Shown piece after piece: positions 44,199-55,680 of a stretch of DNA of 64,000 nt. This stretch comes from Aliikangiella marina. GTDB lineage: Bacteria; Pseudomonadota; Gammaproteobacteria; Enterobacterales; Kangiellaceae. Under the pieces are notes generated by a model. It worked only from the letters and a program-made list of their open reading frames with translations. It was not told the origin of the DNA and did no database searches. Position 1 is the stretch's first letter, and each line of letters starts with the position of its first letter. Location of the stretch: positions 248,001 to 312,000 of the forward strand of contig NZ_VIKR01000002.1 in assembly GCF_007004765.1 (NCBI RefSeq), read 5' to 3'. Both the position numbers and the translations under genes were made by a program.

Positions 44199-45476
44199 AT
44201 GGCTAATGAAGTCTGCTTTAGGACACTGCATCTTGATACACCATGGTCTTTAGAGGCCTACGAAAGTGTCGGCGGTTATAGCACTTTAAAAAGGATTGCA
44301 GCGGGAGAGTTGGATCACAATAAGATTATTGATGAGTTAAAACTGTCGGCATTGCGGGGAAGAGGAGGGGCAGGGTTCCCGACTGGATTGAAATGGAGTT
44401 TTATGCCGCGCAACATGCCGGGACAAAAGTATGTTGTTTGTAACTCCGATGAAGGCGAGCCGGGAACTTTCAAAGATCGCGATATCATTCGTTACAATCC
44501 TCATCAATTGATCGAAGGAATGGTCATTGCGGGTTACGTGATGAACTCAACTGTTGGTTACAACTATATGCGGGGAGAGTTTTATGAACCTTTCGCGCGA
44601 ATCGAAGCGGCTATTGAAGAAGCCAAGCAAAAGAATTATTTAGGTAAAAATATTCTTGGAGCAGGTTTTGATTTTGAGCTTTATAACCACATGGGAGCTG
44701 GGGCTTATATTTGCGGTGAAGAGACGGCATTAATTGAGTCGCTTGAGGGCAAGAAAGGACAGCCAAGGTTTAAACCGCCTTTTCCTGCTAACTACGGAGT
44801 TTTCGGTCGACCAACCAATGTTAACAATACCGAAAGCTACGCTTCGGTGCCGGTGATACTCGAAAACAGTGGACAGTGGTTTTTAGATTTGGGAATTCCC
44901 AATAATGGCGGTACAAAAATATTCTCTGTCTCAGGTCATGTGAATAATCCTGGAAATTTTGAAATTAACCTCGGTACACCGTTTAAAGATCTTTTAGAAA
45001 TGGCAGGAGGAGTGCTCGCTGGAAAAGCGCTCAAAGCGGTCATTCCCGGTGGTTCATCGTCTCCGGTGTTACCTGCTGAGACAATGATGGAAATTACCAT
45101 GGATTATGATGCGATCGGTAAAGCTGGATCGATGTTGGGATCCGGTGCAGTCATGGTGCTTGATGAGACAACCTGTATTGTCGAAGTCGCTGCGATTACT
45201 GCGCATTTTTATTATGAAGAATCGTGCGGTCAATGTACGCCTTGTCGAGAAGGGACCGGTTGGATGTCTCGGGTGATTCATCGAATTTTGAAAGGCGATG
45301 GTCGGATGGAAGATTTAGATAATTTAGAGCGAGTGGCTAGCAATATCATGGGAAGAACAATTTGTGCATTGGGCGACGCTGCTGCAATGCCAGTAAAAGG
45401 ATTTTTAAAACACTACCGTCATGAGTTTGAATACATGATCGAGCATAAAAGAAGCCTAGCGAAAGGAAAGGCCTAA
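44199..45476 (+). CDS. nuoF: NADH-quinone oxidoreductase subunit F
   Basis: This 425-residue 51-kDa subunit binds NADH, FMN and cluster N3. It shows the NADH/FMN glycine-rich loop [15 protein letters not shown] near 50-64, [15 protein letters not shown] near 170 and [12 protein letters not shown] near 343 with the cluster cysteines. It is the entry point of electrons into the complex. Confidence 0.98.
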   Translation: MANEVCFRTLHLDTPWSLEAYESVGGYSTLKRIAAGELDHNKIIDELKLSALRGRGGAGFPTGLKWSFMPRNMPGQKYVVCNSDEGEPGTFKDRDIIRYNPHQLIEGMVIAGYVMNSTVGYNYMRGEFYEPFARIEAAIEEAKQKNYLGKNILGAGFDFELYNHMGAGAYICGEETALIESLEGKKGQPRFKPPFPANYGVFGRPTNVNNTESYASVPVILENSGQWFLDLGIPNNGGTKIFSVSGHVNNPGNFEINLGTPFKDLLEMAGGVLAGKALKAVIPGGSSSPVLPAETMMEITMDYDAIGKAGSMLGSGAVMVLDETTCIVEVAAITAHFYYEESCGQCTPCREGTGWMSRVIHRILKGDGRMEDLDNLERVASNIMGRTICALGDAAAMPVKGFLKHYRHEFEYMIEHKRSLAKGKA

Positions 45477-45496
45477 CAGGATAAAAAGTTGTTGCT

Positions 45497-47686
45497 ATGG
45501 GTAAAGTACATATAGAAATTGATGGTCAACAGTTAGAAGCGGAAGTCGGTTCAATGATTATTGAAGTTGCCGATAAAGCTGATATCTATATTCCGCGTTT
45601 CTGTTATCACAAAAAGCTCTCTGTAGCAGCAAATTGTCGAATGTGTATGGTGGATGTTGGTAATTTGCCCAAAGCTGTTCCGGCTTGTGCAACACCTGTA
45701 GCGGAAGGAATGGTAATCAATACCAAGTCTGATAAAGCGGTTGAGGCTCAAAAGTCTGTTATGGAATTTTTGCTGATCAATCACCCACTCGATTGCCCCG
45801 TTTGCGATCAAGGTGGCGAATGTGAACTACAAGATTTGTCGGTCGGTTATGGCAACGATGTTAGCCGCTATACCGAAGGCAAACGCGTTGTAAAAGATAA
45901 AAACTTGGGACCGTTAATAGCCACCGACATGACTCGCTGTATTCATTGTACGCGTTGCGTGCGTTTCGGGCAGGAAGTTGTCGGCATCCGCGAAATGGGT
46001 GCCACCGGTCGCGGTGAACATATGGAGATAGGAACCTACATAGAAAGCGCAGTTGAATCGGAAGTCTCGGCAAATATTATTGATTTGTGCCCGGTTGGTG
46101 CGTTGACCGCAAAACCGTCAAGATTTAAAGCGCGTGCCTGGGAGTTACGACAATCTTCATCAGTTGCAGCGCATGATTGTTTGGGATCTAACGTTTACGT
46201 GCATCACCGGCGTGGCGAAATCATTCGAGTTGTCCCGCGTGAAAATGAAGCGATAAATGAGGTGTGGTTGTCTGATCGAGATCGTTTTTCCTACGAAGCA
46301 TTGACCGAAGGTCAGAGGCTACTTAAGCCAAGAATTAAAAAAGATGGTGAGTGGCAAGAAACCGACTGGCAATCGGCGCTAGAACTGGTTGCTAAAGAGA
46401 TGAAACGGATAGTCGGTGGTTCTGAGGGGAATGATTTTGGAGTCTTGGTTGGCAATAATGTTACGACGGAAGAAAGTTATCTTGCTCAAAAAATGTTGCG
46501 CGGAATAGGGTGTAATAATATTGATTTTAGATTACGTCGGCGTGATTACAGCGGTGACGGTCGTGGCAGTGTTAGAAGTGGCTTTAATTTTCCAATGTCG
46601 CAATTGGATACCATGGATGCAACGTTGTTAATTGGCGCTGATTTACGCCATGAGCAACCTTTGGCGGCACTGCGAGTGAGAAAATCAACCGGTTTCGGTA
46701 AGGCGATGGCGATTAACCCATTTGACGGGGAATATAATTTCCGTTTAACCCAAGAGTTGCAACCAAAGCCGAATAAACTCGCTCATGAATTTGCGCGCGT
46801 ATTGGTGGCTGCTGATCAGTTGAGACCGGATGTATTGAGTGCCGAAGCTAAAGAGTGGTTAAGTGGCATAGAAGCCAATGAAGTCCATCAACAAATGGCT
46901 CAGAACCTCATTGATGGCGACTCATCTTGTATATTAATGGGGGTTTACGTTCAAGAGCATCCGCATGCTGAAGTGATCAACTGGCTTGCTGAATCGGTGT
47001 CTGCGGTTACTGGTTCTGAATGGGGATATATGACTCAAGGGTGCAATGCGGCGGGCAATAAAATTGCAGGCTCTGTACCGTGTCAATCTGCCGCTGGAGG
47101 TAAATCGCAGTCTGGTAAAAATGCTCGAGAAATGATTACCCAGGGCATGAAAGGCTACATGTTGATTAACTGCGAACCGGATGTGGAAAGTATTTGGGCA
47201 GAAGCGGCGCTTAAAAATTTAACCTCAGCCGATTGTGTGATTGCGCTAACGCCTTTTTCAGACGGGCGCGTTGCTGATTATGCTGATGTGATGCTGCCCA
47301 TTGCTGGTTGCTACGAAACCTCAGGAACCTATGTCAATGTTGAAGGTAAGTGGCAGTCTTTTTCAGCAGCCGTAGCGGCAAAGGGTGAAGCGAGACCAGG
47401 TTGGAAAGTGCTTAGAGTGTTGGCCAATTTGTTGGAGGTTAATGGCTTTGACTATGAATCTTCTCAGCAAGTCATCGAAGAGCTGCGAGAAAAATTTGAA
47501 GCTGTAGGTGATGCTCGAATCGCTCGCAAGGTTCCGCCTCCACTTGAAGAAGTTGAGGAGTCACAAGTTACCAGAGAGAGTTTGGGGTTATATAGGGTCG
47601 ACCCGATGGTAAGGCGAGCCATTGCGTTACAAAAAACACCCAAGGCTTCCACCCACCCGATCAGTATTTCGAGGGTTAAGACATGA
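45497..47686 (+). CDS. nuoG: NADH-quinone oxidoreductase subunit G
   Basis: This 729-residue 75-kDa subunit has an N-terminal ferredoxin-like [2Fe-2S] domain ([18 protein letters not shown]), the [17 protein letters not shown] and [13 protein letters not shown] clusters, and a molybdopterin-like C-terminal domain without cofactor function. It is shorter than E. coli NuoG (about 908), in the common alpha/gammaproteobacterial size class. The stop overlaps nuoH by four bases. Confidence 0.97.
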   Translation: MGKVHIEIDGQQLEAEVGSMIIEVADKADIYIPRFCYHKKLSVAANCRMCMVDVGNLPKAVPACATPVAEGMVINTKSDKAVEAQKSVMEFLLINHPLDCPVCDQGGECELQDLSVGYGNDVSRYTEGKRVVKDKNLGPLIATDMTRCIHCTRCVRFGQEVVGIREMGATGRGEHMEIGTYIESAVESEVSANIIDLCPVGALTAKPSRFKARAWELRQSSSVAAHDCLGSNVYVHHRRGEIIRVVPRENEAINEVWLSDRDRFSYEALTEGQRLLKPRIKKDGEWQETDWQSALELVAKEMKRIVGGSEGNDFGVLVGNNVTTEESYLAQKMLRGIGCNNIDFRLRRRDYSGDGRGSVRSGFNFPMSQLDTMDATLLIGADLRHEQPLAALRVRKSTGFGKAMAINPFDGEYNFRLTQELQPKPNKLAHEFARVLVAADQLRPDVLSAEAKEWLSGIEANEVHQQMAQNLIDGDSSCILMGVYVQEHPHAEVINWLAESVSAVTGSEWGYMTQGCNAAGNKIAGSVPCQSAAGGKSQSGKNAREMITQGMKGYMLINCEPDVESIWAEAALKNLTSADCVIALTPFSDGRVADYADVMLPIAGCYETSGTYVNVEGKWQSFSAAVAAKGEARPGWKVLRVLANLLEVNGFDYESSQQVIEELREKFEAVGDARIARKVPPPLEEVEESQVTRESLGLYRVDPMVRRAIALQKTPKASTHPISISRVKT

Positions 47687-48732
47687 GTGAAGGTATCTTT
47701 GATGTCGATTTCATGGCGTGGCTCGAGACCGGCGCTTGGATAGTAATCAAAATTCTAGCGATTATGTTACCGCTGATTTTGGCAGTAGCTTACACGACTT
47801 TTGCAGAACGAAAATTGATCGGTTATATGCAGCTGCGTGTGGGTCCCAACCGAGTTGGTCCCAAAGGTTGGTTACAACCGATCGCAGATACCGTCAAGTT
47901 GATCATGAAAGAGATCGTGGTACCGAGTGGTTCAAGCAAAACGTTATTTGTTTTAGCCCCTGTGTTGTTTATCGGCCCTTCGTTTGCCGCCTGGGCGGTG
48001 ATTCCTTTTGATGCAGGTTTAGTACTCGCCGATGTTAATGCCGGAATTTTATATGTTTTGGCGATGACATCGATCGGCGTTTATGGGGTAATCATTGCAG
48101 GGTGGGCATCGAATTCAAAATATGCGTTTCTAGGTGCAATGCGGTCTGCTGCTCAAATCGTTTCTTATGAATTAGCGATGGGATTTGCGTTAGTCGGGGT
48201 ACTCATGTGTGCGCAAAGTATGAATTTGGGTGAAATCGTTCTGGCTCAATCTGGCGGGTTATTGCAATGGTTTTGGATTCCGCTGTTCCCGCTTCTCGTT
48301 GTGTATTGGATATCAGGCGTCGCAGAAACCAATCGAGCGCCTTTTGATATGGCCGAAGGGGAGTCAGAAATCGTTGCCGGTTTTCATGTTGAATATGGCG
48401 GTATGGCGTTTTCACTATTTTTCTTAGCCGAATACGCTAACATGATTTTAATTTCTTTCTTAACGGCCTTAATGTTTTTTGGCGGGTGGTTGTCGCCATT
48501 TGAAGGCTATGGCTGGTTAGATGATATTACCGCTTGGGTACCGGGTACTGTTTGGTTGTTGTTAAAAGCAGCAGTGTTTTTGTTTGGACTAATTTGGATT
48601 CGAGCGACTTTCCCGAGATTTCGTTATGATCAAATTATGCGTTTGGGATGGAAGATATTTATTCCTGTTACCCTAGTTTGGTTAGTGGTAGTTGCAATTT
48701 GGATAAAAGCCGCGATTTGGCCATTTAATTAA
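47683..48732 (+). CDS. nuoH: NADH-quinone oxidoreductase subunit H
   Basis: This 349-residue membrane subunit forms the quinone-access channel. It has eight-plus helices with [20 protein letters not shown] near 41-60 and [20 protein letters not shown] near 212, both NuoH hallmarks. nuoI follows after 20 bp. Confidence 0.97.
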   Translation: MSEGIFDVDFMAWLETGAWIVIKILAIMLPLILAVAYTTFAERKLIGYMQLRVGPNRVGPKGWLQPIADTVKLIMKEIVVPSGSSKTLFVLAPVLFIGPSFAAWAVIPFDAGLVLADVNAGILYVLAMTSIGVYGVIIAGWASNSKYAFLGAMRSAAQIVSYELAMGFALVGVLMCAQSMNLGEIVLAQSGGLLQWFWIPLFPLLVVYWISGVAETNRAPFDMAEGESEIVAGFHVEYGGMAFSLFFLAEYANMILISFLTALMFFGGWLSPFEGYGWLDDITAWVPGTVWLLLKAAVFLFGLIWIRATFPRFRYDQIMRLGWKIFIPVTLVWLVVVAIWIKAAIWPFN

Positions 48733-48752
48733 ATGGTTTTTGTGGAGCGCTA

Positions 48753-49244
48753 ATGAGTAATTTAAAAAGCTTTTTTAACAGTTTTACGCTTCGTGAGTTA
48801 CGCACTGGGTTAGCTGTTACTTGGCGGAATATGTTTCGTCGTAAAATTACCATCCAATATCCCGAGGAGAAGACTCCGCAGTCGCCGAGGTTTAGAGGGT
48901 TGCATGCACTTCGTTCCTATCCTAATGGTGAAGAACGTTGCATTGCTTGTAAATTATGCGAAGCAGTTTGCCCGGCGGCGGCTATCACCATTGAGGCTGG
49001 TCCACGAGAAAGTGACGGTACGCGTAGAACAACCAAGTACGAAATCGATCTATTTAAATGTATATATTGCGGTTTTTGTGAGGAGTCATGTCCAGTCGAT
49101 TCGATCGTTGAAACTAGAATATTCGATTATCACTTTGAGGAGCGAGGTGATCACGTCATTACTAAAGAGCGCTTACTAGAAATTGGCAGAAAGTATGAAG
49201 ACCAAATAGCCGCAGACAGAGAAGCCGATGCGAAGTATCGGTAG
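48753..49244 (+). CDS. nuoI: NADH-quinone oxidoreductase subunit I
   Basis: This 163-residue subunit carries two [4Fe-4S] clusters: [18 protein letters not shown] near 60-77 and [18 protein letters not shown] near 100-117. It links NuoG to NuoB in electron transfer. A 342-bp gap separates it from nuoJ, unusual within a nuo operon. Confidence 0.97.
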   Translation: MSNLKSFFNSFTLRELRTGLAVTWRNMFRRKITIQYPEEKTPQSPRFRGLHALRSYPNGEERCIACKLCEAVCPAAAITIEAGPRESDGTRRTTKYEIDLFKCIYCGFCEESCPVDSIVETRIFDYHFEERGDHVITKERLLEIGRKYEDQIAADREADAKYR

Positions 49245-49586
49245 TCTATTCTTTGGCGAAAAGTGAGCAAAAGAGAATCAACGGTGAGTCAATTACTGTA
49301 TGTGAGTAGTAATGCAATAAAAAATGACAGCAATCAACAAATAACTAAAAGCAGAATTTAACCAATAGACTGCTAAAAAAAACAGTATTAAAGATCAGAT
49401 AGAATCAGTATTAAAGAACATAGAAAAGAACATAGAAAAGAACATAGAAAAGAACATAGAAAAGAAGTACTAAAGAACAAGATGCAGAGTGATATGGATG
49501 ATAGTTATTCAATGTATCTTGAAGATGGGTTGCGATAAAAGCTCAGTCAGATCAAATAGTAAAAAAACACAATAAGAGACCGCTTA
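49245..49586. other. 342-bp gap inside the nuo operon
   Basis: The gap between nuoI and nuoJ is A-rich and stop-rich and has no plausible ORF. It contains four perfect 12-bp repeats at 49413-49460. There is no obvious insertion-sequence end or terminator, so read-through into nuoJ is likely; an internal promoter is possible. Confidence 0.75.
49413..49460 (+). repeat. four perfect 12-bp tandem repeats in the nuoI-nuoJ gap
   Basis: AAAGAACATAGA is repeated exactly at 49413, 49425, 49437 and 49449, and a half unit (AAAGAA) follows. The repeat is purine-rich (A-rich) and resembles a replication-slippage array. Confidence 0.95.
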
Positions 49587-50330
49587 ATGAGTTTTCAGAT
49601 TATTGTCTTTTACAGTTTTGCCGCGTGGTTAATTTTTTCGGCGCTCATGGTCGTTAGCAGCAAGCATTCTGTAAAAGCCGCTTTATTTTTAGTTTTAAGT
49701 TTTGCCTCAGCATCAGCCATTTGGTTATTACTAGAGGCGGAATTCTTAGCGATAAGCCTTATCGTCGTCTATGTCGGTGCGGTTATGGTTTTATTACTGT
49801 TCGTAGTCATGATGTTGGATGTCGATTATGCCGCCTTGAGGCAAGGGTTTGTAAAAAAACTGCCGCTGGCATTAATCATTTCCGCAATATTTCTGGCGGT
49901 ATTGTATGGTTTTATTACCAGTGGCCAGTTTTCATCTGATGCTTACCCAGTACCACAAGCGAAACCGGCAGACTATTCCAATATTAAGGCGCTTGGGCGG
50001 GTTCTATATGATGAATATGTTATTGCGTTTGAAATCGCCGCCGTCATTCTGTTAGTGGCTATTGTCGCAGCAATCGCTCTCACTTTCCGAGGGCGACGCA
50101 ATCGCAAGACACAAAATATCAACAAACAATTACAAGCGAGTAAGTCTAATCGCTTAAAAGTCATTTCAATGAAGCCTGTGATTCAAGAAACCGAAAATGC
50201 TAATCCACAAGCCGAGAAAAAAGACGCTGAGGTAGTGCCTGGAGAAACCAGTGCTAGCGGCGAAGCAGGTGGCGATAATGAATCCGAAGGTAACAATAAA
50301 ACAGCCAGTGGTAAGGAGAAAACATCATGA
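49587..50330 (+). CDS. nuoJ: NADH-quinone oxidoreductase subunit J, extended
   Basis: This 247-residue subunit has five membrane helices (about 1-165) with [20 protein letters not shown] near 60-79, the NuoJ signature. Residues after about 180 form a hydrophilic tail rich in Glu, Gly, Ser, Asn and Lys that typical 170-200-residue NuoJ proteins lack. The stop overlaps nuoK by four bases. Confidence 0.93.
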   Translation: MSFQIIVFYSFAAWLIFSALMVVSSKHSVKAALFLVLSFASASAIWLLLEAEFLAISLIVVYVGAVMVLLLFVVMMLDVDYAALRQGFVKKLPLALIISAIFLAVLYGFITSGQFSSDAYPVPQAKPADYSNIKALGRVLYDEYVIAFEIAAVILLVAIVAAIALTFRGRRNRKTQNINKQLQASKSNRLKVISMKPVIQETENANPQAEKKDAEVVPGETSASGEAGGDNESEGNNKTASGKEKTS

Positions 50331-50632
50331 TAGAGTTATCGGATTACCTGCTGCTAAGTGCGATTTTGTTTGCGATCAGTGTTGCCGGAATCATTATTAA
50401 TCGAAAAAACGTTATTACCTTGCTCATGTGTATTGAGCTTATGTTATTAGCGGTTAATACAAACTTTATTGCCTTCTCTCATTTTTTAGAAAACACAGTG
50501 GGGCAAGTATTTGTCTTTTTTATTTTGACAGTCGCCGCCGCCGAAGCTGCCATTGGCCTTGCGATAATTGTCGTGTTGTTCAGAAACAGAGCGACTATCG
50601 ATGTTGAGCAGCTCAATCAGTTGAAGGGGTAA
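50327..50632 (+). CDS. nuoK: NADH-quinone oxidoreductase subunit K
   Basis: This 101-residue subunit has three helices with a conserved Glu in [15 protein letters not shown] near 36 and [18 protein letters not shown] near 71. Both glutamates are needed for proton pumping in studied complexes. Confidence 0.97.
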   Translation: MIELSDYLLLSAILFAISVAGIIINRKNVITLLMCIELMLLAVNTNFIAFSHFLENTVGQVFVFFILTVAAAEAAIGLAIIVVLFRNRATIDVEQLNQLKG

Positions 50633-50641
50633 TAAAATATT

Positions 50642-52624
50642 ATGCTTAATCAATTGCTTGCTATCGTATTACTACCGCTAATCGCGTCGGTCATTGTTGG
50701 CTTGTGTGGTCAATTCTTAGGTCGGCAATGGTCACACCGATTGACGATAGCCGCAGTTGCAGTTGCGACTGTTTTAGCAACGAGCATTGCCATTGGTTTC
50801 TATAATGGCCAGTTAAAACCCGCTGAATATGTTTTATACAATTGGGGACAGTTTGGTGACCTCGCCAAGGGCGGAGTCAAAATCGAAGTCGGTTTTTTAA
50901 TCGACTCATTAACGTCGACAATGATGGCCGTAGTAACTTTTGTCTCTTTAATGGTTCACATCTATACCATTGGCTATATGAAGGAAGATCCTGGCTATCA
51001 AAGGTTTTTCTCTTATATATCGTTGTTTACTTTCGCAATGCTTACTTTAGTGATGTCGAATAACTTCCTGCAATTATTCTTCGGTTGGGAAGCGGTCGGC
51101 TTGGTTTCCTATTTATTGATTGGGTTTTGGTACAAGAAACCGACGGCAATTTTTGCGAATTTGAAAGCATTCCTGGTTAATCGAGTGGGAGACTTAGGTT
51201 TTCTGTTAGGTATTGCCGGCGTATATTATATTTTTGGTAGCTTTAACTATCTCGAAGTGTTCGAGCAGGTTAAACAGGGATTTGCTAATGTTGATATTGC
51301 CGTCACTGATGAAGTGGTATGGTCAGGAATTACTTTTGTTTGTATTGGACTATTCATCGGTGCAATGGGTAAGTCAGCTCAGGTTCCACTGCACGTATGG
51401 CTGCCAGACTCGATGGAAGGTCCAACACCTATCTCTGCATTGATTCACGCTGCAACTATGGTAACTGCGGGCGTCTTTATGGTCGCTCGAATGTCGCCAT
51501 TATTTGAACAATCTGAAGTGGCCTTAAATTTTATTTTAATGATCGGCGGAACCACGGCGTTATTTATGGGCTTTTTAGGCGTTATTCAGAACGATATTAA
51601 ACGAGTTGTCGCTTACTCGACGTTATCACAGCTCGGCTATATGGTGGTTGCGCTTGGCGCTTCTGCGTATTCGATTGCGATTTTTCATTTAGCGACTCAT
51701 GCTTTCTTTAAAGCGTTGTTATTTCTAGCTGCCGGCTCGGTGATAATCGCCATGCATCACGAGCAAGATATTCGTAAAATGGGTAACCTTAAGAAGTATC
51801 TGCCGATTACTTATATAACAAGTTTAATTGGCTCATTAGCACTTATCGGAACGCCATTTTTCTCTGGTTACTACTCCAAAGAGGGGATTATTTTAGCGGT
51901 AAACAACTCCCAATTGGCTGCGGCAGATTACGCTTATATTTGTGTTTTGATAGGGGTCTTTTTTACTGCACTATACTCATTTAGGATGTTTTTCTTAGTG
52001 TTCCACACGAGCGAGCGAATGGATCAACATACTAGAGACCATTTGAAAGAACCTTCGGCCGTCGTGACGGTTCCGTTGATTCTTTTGGCGATTCCATCGC
52101 TTGTTGTCGCTTGGTTTATAGCCGATCCAATCGTCTCTGGTCGATATTTTGGGGATGCGATTGTCGTCGCAGCAAGTCACGATACCGTCGCGCCATTGAT
52201 CGATCTTTATCAAGATTGGTTTAGTTTCGCTATGCATGGTCTCGCACCTTCGCCATTCTATTTGGCTATCGCCGGTATAATGGTTGCTTGGATTTTTACT
52301 GTTTGGAAACCAGAATGGCGAGAGACATTGAATAGTCGAATCGGATTCATCGGGAATATTCTCCGCAATAATTATTATTTCGATAAGATTTACATCAATT
52401 ACATCACTGCAGGTGGAGTGGGTTTAGGCGCCCGATTTTGGAAATGGATCGATGCTGGATTAATTGATGGGATCATTGTTAATGGCAGTGCCAAAACGGT
52501 TGCCGCGATCTCTGGTCAAGTGAGAAAAATTCAGTCGGGATATTTATATCATTATGTGTTTGTAATGGTGATTGGATTGTTAGCGTTTTTGGCCTGGGTT
52601 TATTGGCGCACACTAATGAATTAA
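50642..52624 (+). CDS. nuoL: NADH-quinone oxidoreductase subunit L
   Basis: This 660-residue antiporter-like proton-pumping subunit has FFGWEAVGLVSYLLIGFW near 147 and HVWLPDSMEGPTPISALIHA near 250, followed by LVAYSTLSQLGYM-type helices. The long lateral helix and final membrane helix (FVMVIGLLAFLAWVYW) are intact, and the length is standard. Confidence 0.97.
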   Translation: MLNQLLAIVLLPLIASVIVGLCGQFLGRQWSHRLTIAAVAVATVLATSIAIGFYNGQLKPAEYVLYNWGQFGDLAKGGVKIEVGFLIDSLTSTMMAVVTFVSLMVHIYTIGYMKEDPGYQRFFSYISLFTFAMLTLVMSNNFLQLFFGWEAVGLVSYLLIGFWYKKPTAIFANLKAFLVNRVGDLGFLLGIAGVYYIFGSFNYLEVFEQVKQGFANVDIAVTDEVVWSGITFVCIGLFIGAMGKSAQVPLHVWLPDSMEGPTPISALIHAATMVTAGVFMVARMSPLFEQSEVALNFILMIGGTTALFMGFLGVIQNDIKRVVAYSTLSQLGYMVVALGASAYSIAIFHLATHAFFKALLFLAAGSVIIAMHHEQDIRKMGNLKKYLPITYITSLIGSLALIGTPFFSGYYSKEGIILAVNNSQLAAADYAYICVLIGVFFTALYSFRMFFLVFHTSERMDQHTRDHLKEPSAVVTVPLILLAIPSLVVAWFIADPIVSGRYFGDAIVVAASHDTVAPLIDLYQDWFSFAMHGLAPSPFYLAIAGIMVAWIFTVWKPEWRETLNSRIGFIGNILRNNYYFDKIYINYITAGGVGLGARFWKWIDAGLIDGIIVNGSAKTVAAISGQVRKIQSGYLYHYVFVMVIGLLAFLAWVYWRTLMN

Positions 52625-52694
52625 ATCGAATTGACATATTCGGTTGTGAACAAGCTGAGACAAGAATAATTAATACAAGGGTTGACGAACAAGC

Positions 52695-54230
52695 ATGATT
52701 GAAAAATTACCCATATTAAGTTTGCTGATCTGGTTGCCAGTTTTTGGTGCGCTTGTAGTGCTGTTCATCACTGGAGAAAAGCATCGTTTTATTAGTCAAT
52801 GGATATCATTGGTATCCGCAGTTGCAACGCTCCTGCTCAGTCTTTGGGCTTGGAGTACATTTGATTCGAGCCGTTATTATCTGCAGTTTGTCGAAGACCA
52901 AAGTTGGATAACCTCTTTGAACATTCGCTACTCATTGGGGGTCGACGGTTTTTCATTGCCTTTGATTGCGTTGACTTCGCTGATGACGGTCATCGTAATT
53001 ATTTCAAGTTGGAATAACATTAAAATAAGATCCGCCCATTATTTAGCTGCGTTTTTGATGATGGGGGGATTAATGAATGGCGTGTTTGCTGCGACTGATG
53101 CCATTTTGTTTTATGTGTTCTGGGAAGCCATGTTAGTACCGATGTTTCTGATTATTGGTATTTGGGGAGGCCCGAATAGAATTTACGCGACGTTAAAGTT
53201 TTTTATTTACACATTCTTTGGTTCGGTTTTTTTGTTAATCGGACTAATCTACCTTGGTCTCGAAGCGAAAAGTTTTGATATATTTGCCATGCACTCAATG
53301 GTTTTACCGCTTGATACTCAAGAACTACTCTTTTTTGCTTTCTTGATCGCTTTCGCAGTCAAAGTGCCTATGTGGCCTGTGCACACTTGGTTACCCGATG
53401 CACATGTAGAAGCCCCAACAGGAGGTTCGGTGATTTTAGCGGCAATCATGCTGAAAATGGGAACTTATGGCTTCGTCAGATTTATGCTACCTATTGTTCC
53501 CGATGCGTCAATGGCAATGGCCGATCTGATGATCATTTTGTCGCTTATCGCCGTGGTTTATATTGGTTTTGTTGCACTGGCGCAAAGAGATATGAAAAAG
53601 CTTGTTGCTTATTCGTCGATCGCGCACATGGGATTTGTAACACTTGGATTATTTATTAGTTTTGCTTTAATTGATAAAGGGAGCATTCCCACTGCGATTA
53701 TGGGAATTCAAGGGGCCCTAATTCAAGTGATTTCTCACGGCTTTATTTCCGGTGCAATGTTTCTCTGTATTGGCGTGCTTTATGATCGAATACATAGCCG
53801 AGAGATCGCCGACTATGGCGGTGTTGTTAATACCATGCCAAAGTTTGCAATGTTTTTTATGTTGTTCGCAATGGCGAATGCTGGGCTGCCAGGAACCTCG
53901 GGGTTTGTCGGTGAGTTTTTGGTTATTATTGCAAGCTTACAAGTCAGTTTTTGGATTGCGGTTCTCGCGGGATTAACTCTCATTCTTGCCGCTGGATATA
54001 CGCTTTGGATGTACAAAAGAGTCGTTTTTGGAGAGGTTGCCAACGAAAAAGTCGCTCAGTTAAAGGATTTAAAATTACGAGAGTATATTGTGTTAATTGT
54101 CCTGGCGGCTTTAGTTTTAGCTTTTGGTTTTTATCCGGCACCTTTACTCGAACTTATGCAACCCAGTGTCGAGCATCTAATCGACTGTAATTTGGTCTCA
54201 AAATTATCACCAGAAGGAATGTGTTCGTAA
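52695..54230 (+). CDS. nuoM: NADH-quinone oxidoreductase subunit M
   Basis: This 511-residue antiporter-like subunit has the conserved FYVFWEAMLVPMFLIIGIWG near 139, VKVPMWPVHTWLPDAHVEAP near 222 and KKLVAYSSIAHMGFV near 303. The 70-bp spacing after nuoL is wider than elsewhere in the operon. The stop overlaps the nuoN start by one base. Confidence 0.97.
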   Translation: MIEKLPILSLLIWLPVFGALVVLFITGEKHRFISQWISLVSAVATLLLSLWAWSTFDSSRYYLQFVEDQSWITSLNIRYSLGVDGFSLPLIALTSLMTVIVIISSWNNIKIRSAHYLAAFLMMGGLMNGVFAATDAILFYVFWEAMLVPMFLIIGIWGGPNRIYATLKFFIYTFFGSVFLLIGLIYLGLEAKSFDIFAMHSMVLPLDTQELLFFAFLIAFAVKVPMWPVHTWLPDAHVEAPTGGSVILAAIMLKMGTYGFVRFMLPIVPDASMAMADLMIILSLIAVVYIGFVALAQRDMKKLVAYSSIAHMGFVTLGLFISFALIDKGSIPTAIMGIQGALIQVISHGFISGAMFLCIGVLYDRIHSREIADYGGVVNTMPKFAMFFMLFAMANAGLPGTSGFVGEFLVIIASLQVSFWIAVLAGLTLILAAGYTLWMYKRVVFGEVANEKVAQLKDLKLREYIVLIVLAALVLAFGFYPAPLLELMQPSVEHLIDCNLVSKLSPEGMCS

Positions 54231-55669
54231 TGAATCAATCGATAAATTTTTCTTTACTCACTTCCGAAGTTTTTTTGCTGTGCGCTATTTGTGTAATTTT
54301 AATTGTTGATCTTTTTCAACGTGACAAGGAAAGAAAACTTACTTTTAACCTGACGCTAGTTTCGTTAGTGACTTTGTTTATCCTTGATGTTAATCAAATT
54401 AATGTTTTAAGAGAAGTTGGGTTTTATGGGCATTGGGTCCAAGACCAACTCGCGGTTATTCTTAAATTAGCTATCTATGCAACGACTTTTATTGCCTTGC
54501 TCTATGCGCGACCATTTATCAACCATCGAGCGTTAATGCGCGGAGAATATTACATTCTGACCTTATTTTCGGTGTTAGGAATGATGATAATGGTCTCCGC
54601 TAACAGTTTCTTAATCGTTTATCTTGGCTTAGAGTTACTGTCTTTATCGCTTTATGCACTGATAGCATTACAGCGGGACTCTAAATCGGCATCAGAGTCT
54701 GCGGTAAAGTACTTTGTCATGGGGGGGCTTGCCTCTGGTTTTTTGCTCTATGGTATTTCATTAATGTATGGAGCGACGGGCAGCATATTAATCGCAGATG
54801 TCGCTGCGCATTTTAATGAAAACCAATCATCGTTGATTGGGAAGTTTGGTCTGGTTTTTATTGTAATAGGTCTCGCGTTTAAGTTTGGCGCTGTCCCCTT
54901 TCATATGTGGCTTCCGGATATTTATCACGGTGCGCCAAGTTCAATTTCCGCGTTTATTTCCAGTGTACCTAAGATTGCGGCATTTGGCATGGCTATGCGA
55001 TTGTTGGTCGAGGCGTTTAGTCAATTGGTCACCGACTGGTCGACAATGATATTAATACTAGCATTACTATCTGTTATTTTTGGGAATCTTATTGCGGTTG
55101 TGCAAACCAACTTGAAGCGCTTACTGGCTTATTCAGCAATCGCACATATCGGCTATTTTTTATTGGGAATTGTTACTGCGACACCCGAAGGAAATTCAGC
55201 AGCAATGTTTTATATTATTGTTTATGCCTTGATGACAGTAGCAGGCTTCGGCATTGTGATTCTTATGAGTACCGAAGAAAAAGAATACCAAAATATTAGT
55301 GACCTTCGCGGACTCGGACGGTTTCATCCATGGTATGGTTTAATGTTTGCTGTGGTAATGGTTTCTATGGCTGGGATACCACCATTTCTTGGGTTTTGGC
55401 CAAAGCTTGAAATTTTTAGGCAGTTAATCCTTAATGATTATATTGTAGAGGCCGTCATTGCCATTGCATTTTCGGTTGTAGGGTTATTTTATTATCTTAA
55501 AGTCATAAAAGAAATGTTCTTTACTGATGCGACTGATAGTCCAGAGATTACCTCTAGTCGGTCTCTGAAGGTAGCAATAAGTGTCAATTGTTTATTGCTA
55601 GTCATTATTGGGCTGATGCCTGATAGTATATTCGAGTATTGTATCAGTGCGTTTAAGGCGATTAGCTAA
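54230..55669 (+). CDS. nuoN: NADH-quinone oxidoreductase subunit N
   Basis: This third antiporter-like subunit has 479 residues from ATG 54230, which sits 11 bp after AAGGA; GTG at 54221 is too close to that site. It has VYLGLELLSLSLYALIALQR near 128, KFGAVPFHMWLPDIYHGAPS near 222 and LKRLLAYSAIAHIGYFLLG near 290. It ends the complex I genes. Confidence 0.97.
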   Translation: MNQSINFSLLTSEVFLLCAICVILIVDLFQRDKERKLTFNLTLVSLVTLFILDVNQINVLREVGFYGHWVQDQLAVILKLAIYATTFIALLYARPFINHRALMRGEYYILTLFSVLGMMIMVSANSFLIVYLGLELLSLSLYALIALQRDSKSASESAVKYFVMGGLASGFLLYGISLMYGATGSILIADVAAHFNENQSSLIGKFGLVFIVIGLAFKFGAVPFHMWLPDIYHGAPSSISAFISSVPKIAAFGMAMRLLVEAFSQLVTDWSTMILILALLSVIFGNLIAVVQTNLKRLLAYSAIAHIGYFLLGIVTATPEGNSAAMFYIIVYALMTVAGFGIVILMSTEEKEYQNISDLRGLGRFHPWYGLMFAVVMVSMAGIPPFLGFWPKLEIFRQLILNDYIVEAVIAIAFSVVGLFYYLKVIKEMFFTDATDSPEITSSRSLKVAISVNCLLLVIIGLMPDSIFEYCISAFKAIS

Positions 55670-55680
55670 GGATCTCAAAA

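Noticed and set aside
49380-49475. Possible KNIE-repeat peptide in the nuoI-nuoJ gap
   Set aside because: The frame has no start codon and stops on both sides, so the peptide is an artefact of the 12-bp repeat.
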